Part shown: piece after piece, positions 1 through 4,869 of the stretch
How positions within the stretch are numbered: position 1 is the first letter of the stretch
Layout of the letters: the number at the start of each line of letters is the position of its first letter
Origin: JAVKFF01 sp040226215
GTDB taxonomy: Bacteria; Pseudomonadota; Alphaproteobacteria; DSM-16000; Inquilinaceae
Direction: 5' to 3'
Assembly (NCBI GenBank): GCA_040226215.1
Contig: JAVKFF010000139.1
Location: 1-5,650, forward strand
Length of the DNA stretch: 5,650 nt
Notes under the pieces: model-generated
What the model was told of the DNA's origin: nothing
What the model saw: the letters and a program-made list of their open reading frames with translations, nothing else
Databases searched by the model: none
Position numbers and translations under genes: made by a program

Positions 1-886
1 CCCCCGCCGGCAGGTCCCCGGAGTCGCCCGCGCTCAGGTGCAGGGCGGCGCGGGCGCGGCTCACGGCGCGCGCCACCAGCCCGGGGATCAGCCGGCGGCG
101 ATAGTCGGCACTGCCGCGCGTGTCGGTCTGCGGGTCGGCGGCACCGGCCCGCAGCCGCCCCGCCTCGGCCAGCGCCGCATCCTCCAGACAGCTGCCTGCC
201 AGGCAGGCCTCGGCCTCGGCGCTGCGCACCGGGCGCACGTCGCAGGAGCCGAGCGCGATCGCGGCGCTGCGGCACCGGCCTTCCGCCATGCCCAGAACGC
301 AGGCGACGGACACGGTGGCATAGTCGCCATCCACCCGGGTGAATTTCTCGTAGACGCCCTGCTCGCCTGCCGCAGCCGCGCTGCCCGGGAAGCGGATGGC
401 GGTCACCATCTCGCCGGGCTCCAGCGCGGTGGCCAGGAAGTCGACGAAGAAGGCGCCGGCCGGCAGGCTGCGCCGCCCTGCAGCGGAGGCGATCTGCACC
501 TCGGCATCCAGCGCGACGAGGACGCCGGGATAATCGGCCGCGGGGTCGGCATGGCAGATCGAGCCGCCCATCGTGCCCTGGCTGCGGATTGCCGGATGGG
601 CAATCCGGCCGGCAGCCTCGCGCAGCAGCGCGAAGCGGCCTGTCAGGCGGGCATCGCGCGCGACCGCGGCATGGGTCGCCATCGCGCCGACCGTGATGCC
701 GTCCGAGGAAACTTGAATTTGGTTCAAGTCAGGAATGCGCCGCAGGGACATCAGGGCGGCGATCTCCGCCACGCCGAGATTGAGCACCCCGACCAGGGTC
801 TGCCCGCCGGCAAGGCAGGCGACGTCCTCTTCTTCTGCCAGAAGGCGCAGGGCCTCGTCGAGAGTCCCGGGTTCGAGATACTTCAT
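1..886 (-). CDS. FAD-binding subunit of a molybdenum hydroxylase (CoxM/XdhB-like), C-terminal end cut by window
   Basis: The minus-strand frame from the ATG at 886 stays open for 295 codons to the window edge, so the stop lies just outside. Two FAD-binding signatures of the CO/xanthine dehydrogenase medium subunit are visible. These are AGGQTL at residues 26-31 (AGGQSL in most members) and TMGGSICHADPAAD at 105-118. The FAD domain covers about residues 1-170 and the CO-dehydrogenase flavoprotein C-terminal domain about 175-280. Family members are about 260-300 residues, so almost the whole protein is present. In such enzymes this cytoplasmic subunit passes electrons from the iron-sulfur subunit to FAD, alongside a large molybdopterin subunit that should lie further left. 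A GGAGGGG ribosome site sits just before the ATG, and a perfect palindrome lies 42 bp upstream, suggesting repressor control. The substrate (CO, xanthine, aldehyde or other) cannot be told from this subunit. Family call is firm; the symbol coxM is not. Confidence 0.93.
   Translation of the reverse strand, partial: MKYLEPGTLDEALRLLAEEEDVACLAGGQTLVGVLNLGVAEIAALMSLRRIPDLNQIQVSSDGITVGAMATHAAVARDARLTGRFALLREAAGRIAHPAIRSQGTMGGSICHADPAADYPGVLVALDAEVQIASAAGRRSLPAGAFFVDFLATALEPGEMVTAIRFPGSAAAAGEQGVYEKFTRVDGDYATVSVACVLGMAEGRCRSAAIALGSCDVRPVRSAEAEACLAGSCLEDAALAEAGRLRAGAADPQTDTRGSADYRRRLIPGLVARAVSRARAALHLSAGDSGDLPAG
711..729. repeat. AT-rich inverted repeat inside the flavoprotein gene
   Basis: ACTTGAA at 711-717 and TTCAAGT at 723-729 are perfect 7-bp arms around a 5-base spacer. 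The patch is strikingly AT-rich for this region. In the gene it encodes about residues 53-58 (DLNQIQ), using codons ending in A or T that are otherwise scarce here. It may be an internal protein-binding site or simply chance. Confidence 0.4.
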
Positions 887-893
887 CGCCCCT
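887..893 (-). promoter_or_regulatory. Ribosome binding site of the flavoprotein gene
   Basis: Read on the minus strand, GGAGGGGCG directly precedes the ATG at 886. The strong purine-rich Shine-Dalgarno match with a short spacer supports this ATG as the start. The N-terminus MKYLEPGTLDEAL also aligns with the usual family beginning. Confidence 0.6.
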
Positions 894-927
894 CCGCTGG
901 CACCGCGCGGCCGGCCCGGCCGAATTC

Positions 928-946
928 ACTTTCACAGTGTGAAAGT
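928..946. promoter_or_regulatory. Perfect 19-bp palindrome, probable repressor operator
   Basis: ACTTTCACAGTGTGAAAGT is a perfect inverted repeat with 9-bp arms around a central G at 937. It lies 42 bp upstream of the flavoprotein start, where a promoter for the leftward genes is expected. Length, symmetry and TTTCACA-type half-sites resemble operators of TetR-family repressors, though GntR or MarR types cannot be excluded. No regulator gene is in the window. Confidence 0.6.
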
Positions 947-963
947 AACAGGCTCGTGCGTCA

Positions 964-1002
964 ATCGCCGGATTCGGCGATGGCTTCGCGCCCGAGGGCG
1001 CG
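964..1002. other. Tandem hairpin pair between GST-like and flavoprotein genes
   Basis: Two stem-loops follow each other. ATCGCCG (964-970) pairs with CGGCGAT (975-981) across a GATT loop. CGCGCC (987-992) pairs with GGCGCG (997-1002) across a CGAG tetraloop. They lie 43 bases downstream of the GST-like stop on its strand and upstream of the operator. They may end or slow transcription leaving that gene, but no U-run follows, so a classic intrinsic terminator is not supported. Confidence 0.4.
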
Positions 1003-1044
1003 GGACGGCGAGGATGGCGGGGCCCGGGCTGGCGGCAGGGGGCG

Positions 1045-1701
1045 TCAGAACTCGACGTCGAGTTCCTCGATCTCTTCCGGCTCGGCCTTGCCGGCGGCGA
1101 CCCACTCCACCAGCAGCGGCCAGTCCAGGATCCGGGCCGCATACTCGGCCTCAACCCCGTCGAGCGCCACGCCGTAGGTGCGGAATCGCGTGCAGACCGG
1201 CGCGTACATCGCATCGGCCAGGGTCGCATGGTCGCCGAACAGCCAGGGCCCGCCATAGGCCTCCAGGCAGTCCCGCCAGATCTGCAGGATGCGCTCGATG
1301 TCGGGCTTGGCGCCGGACCAGATCTTGAAGCCCTCGAACTGTGCCTTGAGGTTCATCGGCAGGGCGGAGCGCAGGTTGTAGAAGCCGGAATGCATCTCGC
1401 CGGACACGGCGCGGCAATGGGCGCGCTTCGTCCGCTCCTTCGGCAGCAGGCCGGCCTCGGGCCTCAGTTCCGCGAGATACTCGGCGATCGCCAGGGTGTC
1501 CCAGACGTTGGCACCCTCATGCTCGAGCCGCGGCACCAGGAACGATGGCGAGAGCAGCAGCAGTTCGGCCCGGCTGGCGCTGTCGCTGGCCGGCACCGCC
1601 GCCTCCTCGAAATCCAGCCCGGCCATGCGGCACAGCAGCCAGCCGCGCAGCGACCAGGAGGAATAGTTCTTGCTGGATATCGTCAGGATCGCCTTGGCCA
1701 T
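1045..1701 (-). CDS. Glutathione S-transferase family protein
   Basis: A 218-residue protein with a thioredoxin-like N-terminal half (about 1-80) and an all-helical C-terminal half (about 90-210), the usual GST size and layout. SSKNYSSWSLRGWLL near residue 9 resembles the active-site serine region of zeta/theta-type GSTs. SPSFLVPRLEHEG holds the cis-proline glutathione-binding segment, followed by a WDTLAIAEYLAE helix that matches the usual glutathione-contact ExxAI region only loosely. It would act in the cytoplasm on electrophiles or as a disulfide/isomerase-type GST; the substrate is unknown. The frame opens further upstream to 1857, but the ATG at 1701 follows GGGAGGGG and begins with family-like sequence, whereas the 52 extra residues look random. 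The gene is divergent from phaZ and shares its upstream region. Its last codons form an 18-bp palindrome. Confidence 0.9.
   Translation of the reverse strand: MAKAILTISSKNYSSWSLRGWLLCRMAGLDFEEAAVPASDSASRAELLLLSPSFLVPRLEHEGANVWDTLAIAEYLAELRPEAGLLPKERTKRAHCRAVSGEMHSGFYNLRSALPMNLKAQFEGFKIWSGAKPDIERILQIWRDCLEAYGGPWLFGDHATLADAMYAPVCTRFRTYGVALDGVEAEYAARILDWPLLVEWVAAGKAEPEEIEELDVEF
1048..1065. repeat. Perfect 18-bp palindrome at the end of the GST-like gene
   Basis: GAACTCGACGTCGAGTTC reads the same on both strands. It encodes the last residues (ELDVEF) of the GST-like protein, ending at its stop codon. There is no spacer, so it would make a poor RNA hairpin and no U-run follows. A DNA-binding role or coincidence of coding are both possible. 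Confidence 0.45.
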
Positions 1702-1758
1702 CCGCCCCTCCCGGCCGCCGGCATCGCTCGGTGCCGGACGGGCAAAACGATTATTGCC

Positions 1759-1774
1759 TCGCAGCGCAACATAA
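1759..1774. repeat. Direct-repeat box, copy 1 (PhaR-like?)
   Basis: TCGCAGCGCAACATAA matches the second copy at 1791-1806 in 13 of 16 positions. The two start 32 bp apart, about three DNA turns, so a protein would meet both on the same face. On the other strand it reads TTATGTTGCGCTGCGA. TGC-rich boxes of this kind are reported for the PHB regulator PhaR, and the neighbour is a PHB depolymerase, but the match to a CTGC-spacer-GCAG pattern is only partial. Confidence 0.5.
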
Positions 1775-1796
1775 ATGCGGCTTGGCTCTTTCGCAA
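1768..1796 (-). promoter_or_regulatory. Candidate promoter of the GST-like gene
   Basis: On the minus strand TTGCGA (1796-1791) and TATGTT (1773-1768) are separated by exactly 17 bases. Each matches the sigma-70 -35/-10 hexamers at 4 of 6 positions. Both hexamers fall inside the two direct-repeat boxes, so a protein bound there would block polymerase. Prediction by eye only. Confidence 0.3.
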
Positions 1797-1806
1797 CGCA
1801 GCAAAA
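1791..1806. repeat. Direct-repeat box, copy 2 (PhaR-like?)
   Basis: TCGCAACGCAGCAAAA is the partner of the box at 1759-1774. On the other strand it reads TTTTGCTGCGTTGCGA, containing CTGC-GTT-GC, which resembles the core of reported PhaR sites. It is about 130 bp ahead of the phaZ start. Confidence 0.5.
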
Positions 1807-1885
1807 GAACCTTAACTTAACCCCTTCCGTGGCAGGCTGTTCGTTGGCCCGTCGCACCCGAGCGTGACCGGACGGACCGGATCCT

Positions 1886-1915
1886 GTCGGGCATGGCCCC
1901 GTGGCGATGCCCGAC
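1886..1915 (+). promoter_or_regulatory. Strong stem-loop in the phaZ leader
   Basis: GTCGGGCAT (1886-1894) pairs perfectly with ATGCCCGAC (1907-1915). Inside, after one G-G mismatch, GCC (1896-1898) pairs with GGC (1903-1905) around a CCGT loop. It ends 22 bases before the phaZ ATG. No T-run follows on either strand, so it is not an ordinary terminator. It could protect or control the phaZ mRNA, or be a DNA palindrome bound by a regulator. Confidence 0.5.
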
Positions 1916-1937
1916 GCACAGCGGATAGTCAGCGCCC

Positions 1938-3203
1938 ATGCACTACCTGGCCTACGAAATCCAGTCGAACCTCGCCGCGCCGCTGCGCGCCCTGGCGCGG
2001 CAGGCCGTGGAGGTTTCGGACGGCTGGACCTCCGGTGCGATGGATGGCTGGCTCGGCGGCCTGCCGGCCTGGCGGATGATGACCGCCGGCTGGTCGCTGC
2101 TGGCCGACACCAGGCTGAGCCACAGCCGCCCGCCCTTCGGCATCGACGAGATCGCGGTCGGCCGCAGCACGGTCAAGGTGCGGGAGGAAGCCGCGCTGGC
2201 CACGCCGTTCGGCACCCTGCTGCGCTTCGCCAAGGAGGGGCCCCTGGCCAACGGCAACGGTGCGGTGGCGGCGGAGGCGGAACAGCCGAAGGTGCTGGTC
2301 GTGGCGCCGCTGTCGGGCCATTTCGCGACCCTGCTGCGCGGCACGGTCCGCACCCTCCTGCGGGAGCACGACGTCTACATCACCGACTGGCACAATGCCC
2401 GCGACGTGCCGCTGTCGGCGGGAGCGTTCGGCTTCGACGAATATGTCGACCACCTGATCCGGTACCTGCGCCACCTGGGGCCGGGCACGAACCTGGTCGC
2501 GGTCTGCCAGCCCTGCGTCCAGGCACTGGCCGCCACCGCGGTGATGGCCGAGGCCGGCGATCCGGCGCAGCCGGCCAGCATGACCCTGATGGCCGGCCCG
2601 GTGGACACCCGTGTCAACCCGACCGAGGTCAACAGGCTGGCCACCGAACGCCCGATCGAGTGGTTCGAGAGCAAGCTGATCGCCACGGTGCCGCCGGTGC
2701 ATCCCGGCGCCGGCCGCCGGGTCTATCCCGGCTACATGCAGCTGATGGCCTTCATGGCGATGAACCCGGACCGCCATGTGAAGGCGCATGGCGACCTGTT
2801 CCGCCACCTGGCGAACGGCGATGCGGAGAAGGCGCGGGCCATCCGCACCTTCTACGACGAATACTACGCCGTGCTGGACCTGACCGCGGAGTTCTACCTG
2901 GAGACCGTGCAGAAGGTCTTCCAGGAGGCCCTGCTGGCGAAGGGCGAGCTGACCTTCCGGGGCAGGCCGGTGCGTCCCGCCGCGATCCGCCGCACCGCCC
3001 TGCTGACGGTGGAGGGCGAGCGCGACGATATCTGCTCGATGGGCCAGACGGTCGCCGCCCATGACCTGTGCAGCGGGCTGAAGCCCTATCTCAAGCGCCA
3101 CCACCTGCAGGCCGATGTCGGCCATTACGGCGTCTTCAACGGGCGCCGCTGGGACAGCCAGATCTACCCGATCGTCCGCAACCTCATCCTGTCCAGCATC
3201 TAG
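1938..3203 (+). CDS. phaZ: Intracellular poly(3-hydroxybutyrate) depolymerase
   Basis: A 421-residue protein, normal for the intracellular PHA depolymerase family, with no signal peptide. It should hydrolyse amorphous PHB in storage granules to 3-hydroxybutyrate and oligomers. The N-terminus MHYLAYEIQ and the block KVLVVAPLSGHFATLLRGTV (about 118-137) fit the family, and the PHB_depo C-terminal domain covers roughly 220-420. The likely catalytic triad is Cys190 in VCQPCV, Asp363 in EGERDDI and His396 in GHYGVFNG. It corresponds to the Cys-Asp-His triad known in the Ralstonia enzyme. A second cysteine at 193 makes the site CxxC, where I recall other members having Ser or Thr. The ATG start matches family beginnings, but its ribosome site is weak. 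A stem-loop and PhaR-like boxes lie upstream, and an SDR gene follows after 65 bp on the same strand, possibly co-transcribed. Confidence 0.95.
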   Translation: MHYLAYEIQSNLAAPLRALARQAVEVSDGWTSGAMDGWLGGLPAWRMMTAGWSLLADTRLSHSRPPFGIDEIAVGRSTVKVREEAALATPFGTLLRFAKEGPLANGNGAVAAEAEQPKVLVVAPLSGHFATLLRGTVRTLLREHDVYITDWHNARDVPLSAGAFGFDEYVDHLIRYLRHLGPGTNLVAVCQPCVQALAATAVMAEAGDPAQPASMTLMAGPVDTRVNPTEVNRLATERPIEWFESKLIATVPPVHPGAGRRVYPGYMQLMAFMAMNPDRHVKAHGDLFRHLANGDAEKARAIRTFYDEYYAVLDLTAEFYLETVQKVFQEALLAKGELTFRGRPVRPAAIRRTALLTVEGERDDICSMGQTVAAHDLCSGLKPYLKRHHLQADVGHYGVFNGRRWDSQIYPIVRNLILSSI

Positions 3204-3268
3204 GCAGCCGGCTTGCCGCGGGCGCCGAAGCCCCCAAGGATATCGCCGTCCGAAACGTGGAGGGGATG

Positions 3269-4084
3269 ATGACAGCCGACCGATCGACGGTGCCCGACTA
3301 TCTGCAGGCCCTGCGCCTGGACGGCCGCGGCTTCGTGCTGCTGGGCGCCGGCCAAGGAATCGGCCGGCAGGCCGCCCATGCCCTGGCGCAGGCCGGCGCC
3401 GACCTGCTGCTGGTGGACCGGGAGGGGGCGCGGGCGGAGCAGGTCGCGGCAGAGACCGGCGGCACCCCCTGCATTGCCGAGATCACCACGCGCGCCGGCA
3501 TGGACGCGGTCTTCGCGCAGGCCGCGAGCCGCTTCGGCGACCGCCTTTCCGGCCTGGTGGACATCGTCGGCATGGCCGACAACCAGCCCATCGCGGAGGC
3601 CGGCGATGCGGTCTGGGACTGGCATTTCGACATCGTGCTGCGCCATGCCTGGCTGGCGATCCAGGCCTGCGCCGCGGGGCTGGGGGAGCGCGGCGGCAGC
3701 ATGGTCTTCGTCGGCTCCATGTCGGGCAGCCTGAGCATCCCCAAGCAGGGCATCTACGGCGCGGCGAAGGCCGCGCTGCACCACCTCGTCGCCTGCGCCG
3801 CGGTGGAGCTGGGGCCGCGCAACATCCGGGTCAACGCGGTCGCACCCGGCTTCGTCCGCACGCCGCGCCTGGTCGCCGCCTTCGACGAGACGTTCTGGAC
3901 CCAGGTCGAGGCCGCGGTCCCGCTGGGCCGCCCGGCGGAGCCGGCGGACATCGCCAAGGCGCTCCTGTTCCTGGCCTCCGACCTGTCGGGCTGCATCTCC
4001 GGCGCGGTGCTGCCGGTCGATGGCGCGCTGACCCGGGTGGCCGCCGTGCCGGCGATCCCGATCCGCGGCGCGGCAGGGGCCTAG
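3269..4084 (+). CDS. SDR-family oxidoreductase with atypical active site
   Basis: A 271-residue Rossmann-fold short-chain dehydrogenase. The cofactor loop is GAGQGIG at residues 26-32, with an acidic Asp50 after the second strand (LLLVD), which favours NAD(H) over NADP(H). Ser150, Tyr163 and Lys167 (YGAAK) form the catalytic core, and NIRVNAVAPGFVRTP near 185-199 is the usual block after it. Two signatures deviate: NNAG is replaced by DIVG (98-101), and the Asn of the catalytic tetrad appears replaced by Val123 in FDIVLRH. A Pro/Ala-rich tail follows the normal end at VDGA. GTGGAGGGG at 3257-3265 serves as ribosome site; spacing favours the ATG at 3269 over the adjacent in-frame ATG at 3266. 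It lies 65 bp behind phaZ with no clear terminator between, so shared transcription is likely. A role as 3-hydroxybutyrate dehydrogenase is tempting, but the sequence does not show it. Confidence 0.92.
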   Translation: MTADRSTVPDYLQALRLDGRGFVLLGAGQGIGRQAAHALAQAGADLLLVDREGARAEQVAAETGGTPCIAEITTRAGMDAVFAQAASRFGDRLSGLVDIVGMADNQPIAEAGDAVWDWHFDIVLRHAWLAIQACAAGLGERGGSMVFVGSMSGSLSIPKQGIYGAAKAALHHLVACAAVELGPRNIRVNAVAPGFVRTPRLVAAFDETFWTQVEAAVPLGRPAEPADIAKALLFLASDLSGCISGAVLPVDGALTRVAAVPAIPIRGAAGA

Positions 4085-4100
4085 GCACCGGCCCGTCGCC

Positions 4101-4124
4101 GCCCCGTCCCCTTGCAGTCGGGGC
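4101..4124 (+). terminator. Weak terminator-like stem-loop after the SDR gene
   Basis: GCCCCG (4101-4106) can pair with CGGGGC (4119-4124) around a 12-base loop, 16 bases after the SDR stop. The following bases (tattga) are not a T-run, so termination would be weak at best. Confidence 0.25.
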
Positions 4125-4126
4125 TA

Positions 4127-4155
4127 TTGAACCGAGGCGACGTCCCAACTATGTG
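4127..4155 (+). promoter_or_regulatory. Candidate promoter of the vapBC operon
   Basis: TTGAAC at 4127-4132 (4 of 6 to the -35 consensus) and TATGTG at 4150-4155 (3 of 6 to -10) are exactly 17 bases apart. Transcription would start near 4162, inside the heptamer repeats and 25 bases before the antitoxin ATG. Weak match, supported mainly by position. Confidence 0.3.
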
Positions 4156-4174
4156 ATGCGTGATGTTTGATGCG
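4154..4174 (+). repeat. Three tandem heptamers ahead of vapB
   Basis: Three adjacent 7-base units read TGATGCG, TGATGTT and TGATGCG; the outer two are identical. They overlap the predicted -10/start point and stop 4 bases before the GAGG ribosome site of vapB. VapB-VapC complexes usually repress their own promoter, so these may be the operator, though such operators are more often inverted repeats. Confidence 0.5.
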
Positions 4175-4186
4175 ACCGAGGCAGTC

Positions 4187-4414
4187 ATGCGGACCACATT
4201 GGCAATTGACGACGACGTGCTGGTCGCTGCCAAGGCGTTGGCGCGGCAACAGGGGCGGACTCTCGGCGAGGTGGTGTCCGATCTGGCGCGCCGTGCGTTG
4301 CGACGCCCGCAAGCGCCCGCGGCGCGCAATGGCATACCCCTTCTGCCGGTAACGGACGAGGCGGCCGTGGTCACGCTTGAGACGGTGAACAGGCTTCGCG
4401 ACGAGTTGCCGTGA
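4187..4414 (+). CDS. vapB: VapB-type antitoxin (ribbon-helix-helix)
   Basis: A 75-residue protein beginning MRTTLAIDDDVLVAAKALA, the DNA-binding strand and first helix of ribbon-helix-helix VapB antitoxins. SDLARRALRR (about 34-43) continues the second helix. The rest, with NGIPLLPV at about 50-57, is the flexible arm expected to plug the toxin active site. The GAGG at 4178-4181, five bases ahead, marks the ATG at 4187 as start; in-frame GTG 4160 and ATG 4163 lie upstream without a ribosome site and within the repeats. Its stop overlaps the toxin start by 4 bases (GTGA), the typical translational coupling of such pairs. It should neutralise VapC and, together with it, repress the operon. Codons ending in A or T are commoner than in neighbouring genes, a sign of transfer. 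Confidence 0.9.
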   Translation: MRTTLAIDDDVLVAAKALARQQGRTLGEVVSDLARRALRRPQAPAARNGIPLLPVTDEAAVVTLETVNRLRDELP

Positions 4415-4848
4415 CCTTCCTCCTCGACGTCAATGTGCTGATCGCCCTGATCGATCCGGCGCATATCAGTCACGATGCCGCACACTGCTGGTTCGATACC
4501 GCTGGCAAAACATCCTGGGCGACCTGCCCCCTGACCGAGAACGGGGTCATCCGGATCGTCGGTCATCCCAGCTATCCCAACACACCGGGTTCGCCGGCGG
4601 ATGTCGCGACGATCATGACCAGGATGTGCGGATTGGCGGGGCACATTTTCTGGCCTGACAGTCTGAGCCTGACCAATGCTGCCGACGTCGATCGGTCGCA
4701 AGTGCTGACCTCGGCTCAGGTGACGGACACTTATCTGCTGGCGCTTGCCCGCGCCAATGGCGGAAAGCTGGCGACATTCGACAGGCGCCTTTCGACAAAG
4801 GCGGTGAGAATGGGCAGCAAGGCGCTCCACGTCATCGGCAATTCATAA
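4411..4848 (+). CDS. vapC: VapC-type PIN-domain toxin ribonuclease
   Basis: A 145-residue single PIN domain, starting with GTG inside the antitoxin stop. The four acidic residues that hold the metal in PIN nucleases are all in place: Asp6 in FLLDVNVLIAL, Glu43 in LTENGVIRI, Asp106 in VTDTYLLALA and Asp124 in ATFDRRL. It is therefore probably an active Mg-dependent RNase. VapC toxins cut tRNA or rRNA at specific sites; the target here cannot be inferred. Length is slightly above the common 130-140 residues and matches the TENGVIRI subgroup of VapC proteins. Local GC content is lower than in the housekeeping genes (35 of 60 bases at 4441-4500, against 45 of 60 at 2461-2520 in phaZ), consistent with acquisition by transfer. 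It ends 21 bp from the convergent nitroreductase gene. Confidence 0.93.
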   Translation: MTFLLDVNVLIALIDPAHISHDAAHCWFDTAGKTSWATCPLTENGVIRIVGHPSYPNTPGSPADVATIMTRMCGLAGHIFWPDSLSLTNAADVDRSQVLTSAQVTDTYLLALARANGGKLATFDRRLSTKAVRMGSKALHVIGNS

Positions 4849-4869
4849 CGCGAAAGCGGAGCGCCTCGC

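Larger units (their letters stand above)
1702..1937. promoter_or_regulatory. Divergent control region between GST-like gene and phaZ
   Basis: This 236-bp gene-free stretch must carry the start signals of two divergent genes. It contains an AT-richer island at about 1741-1822 with the motif cttaacttaa at 1811-1820. It also contains two copies of a GC(A)-rich box, and on the phaZ side a leader with a strong stem-loop at 1886-1915. A short direct repeat GACCGGA occurs at 1866-1872 and 1875-1881. A rightward promoter for phaZ probably lies near 1790-1820, but I see no convincing -35/-10 pair there (best is TTCGCA, 17 bases, TAACTT). Confidence 0.6.

Noticed and set aside
38..1177. Long plus-strand open frame over the flavoprotein gene
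   Set aside because: Composition-driven shadow; the minus strand carries the conserved FAD-binding motifs.
1702..1857. Upstream extension of the GST-like protein
   Set aside because: The extra 52 residues show no family similarity, would cover the promoter-like boxes, and the ATG at 1701 has a strong ribosome site.
1901..3064. Long plus-strand open frame over phaZ
   Set aside because: It is a shadow of phaZ: low-complexity Gly/Arg/Ala protein with no family motifs, a result of high GC.
1929..3125. Long minus-strand open frame opposite phaZ
   Set aside because: Its product resembles no family and it lies wholly opposite a gene with clear catalytic motifs.
3204..3268. Terminator between phaZ and the SDR
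   Set aside because: Only a 5-bp GGCTT/AAGCC pairing with a long loop and no T-run.
3115..4170. Plus-strand open frame overlapping phaZ end and the SDR
   Set aside because: Arg/Gly/Pro-rich shadow frame without recognisable domains; the SDR frame has intact motifs.
4081..4830. Minus-strand open frame opposite vapBC
   Set aside because: No family resemblance, while the plus strand encodes a complete antitoxin and PIN toxin with coupled overlap.
4849..4869. Bidirectional terminator between vapC and the nitroreductase gene
   Set aside because: Only a short AGCG/CGCT pairing is possible and there is no T-run on either side.
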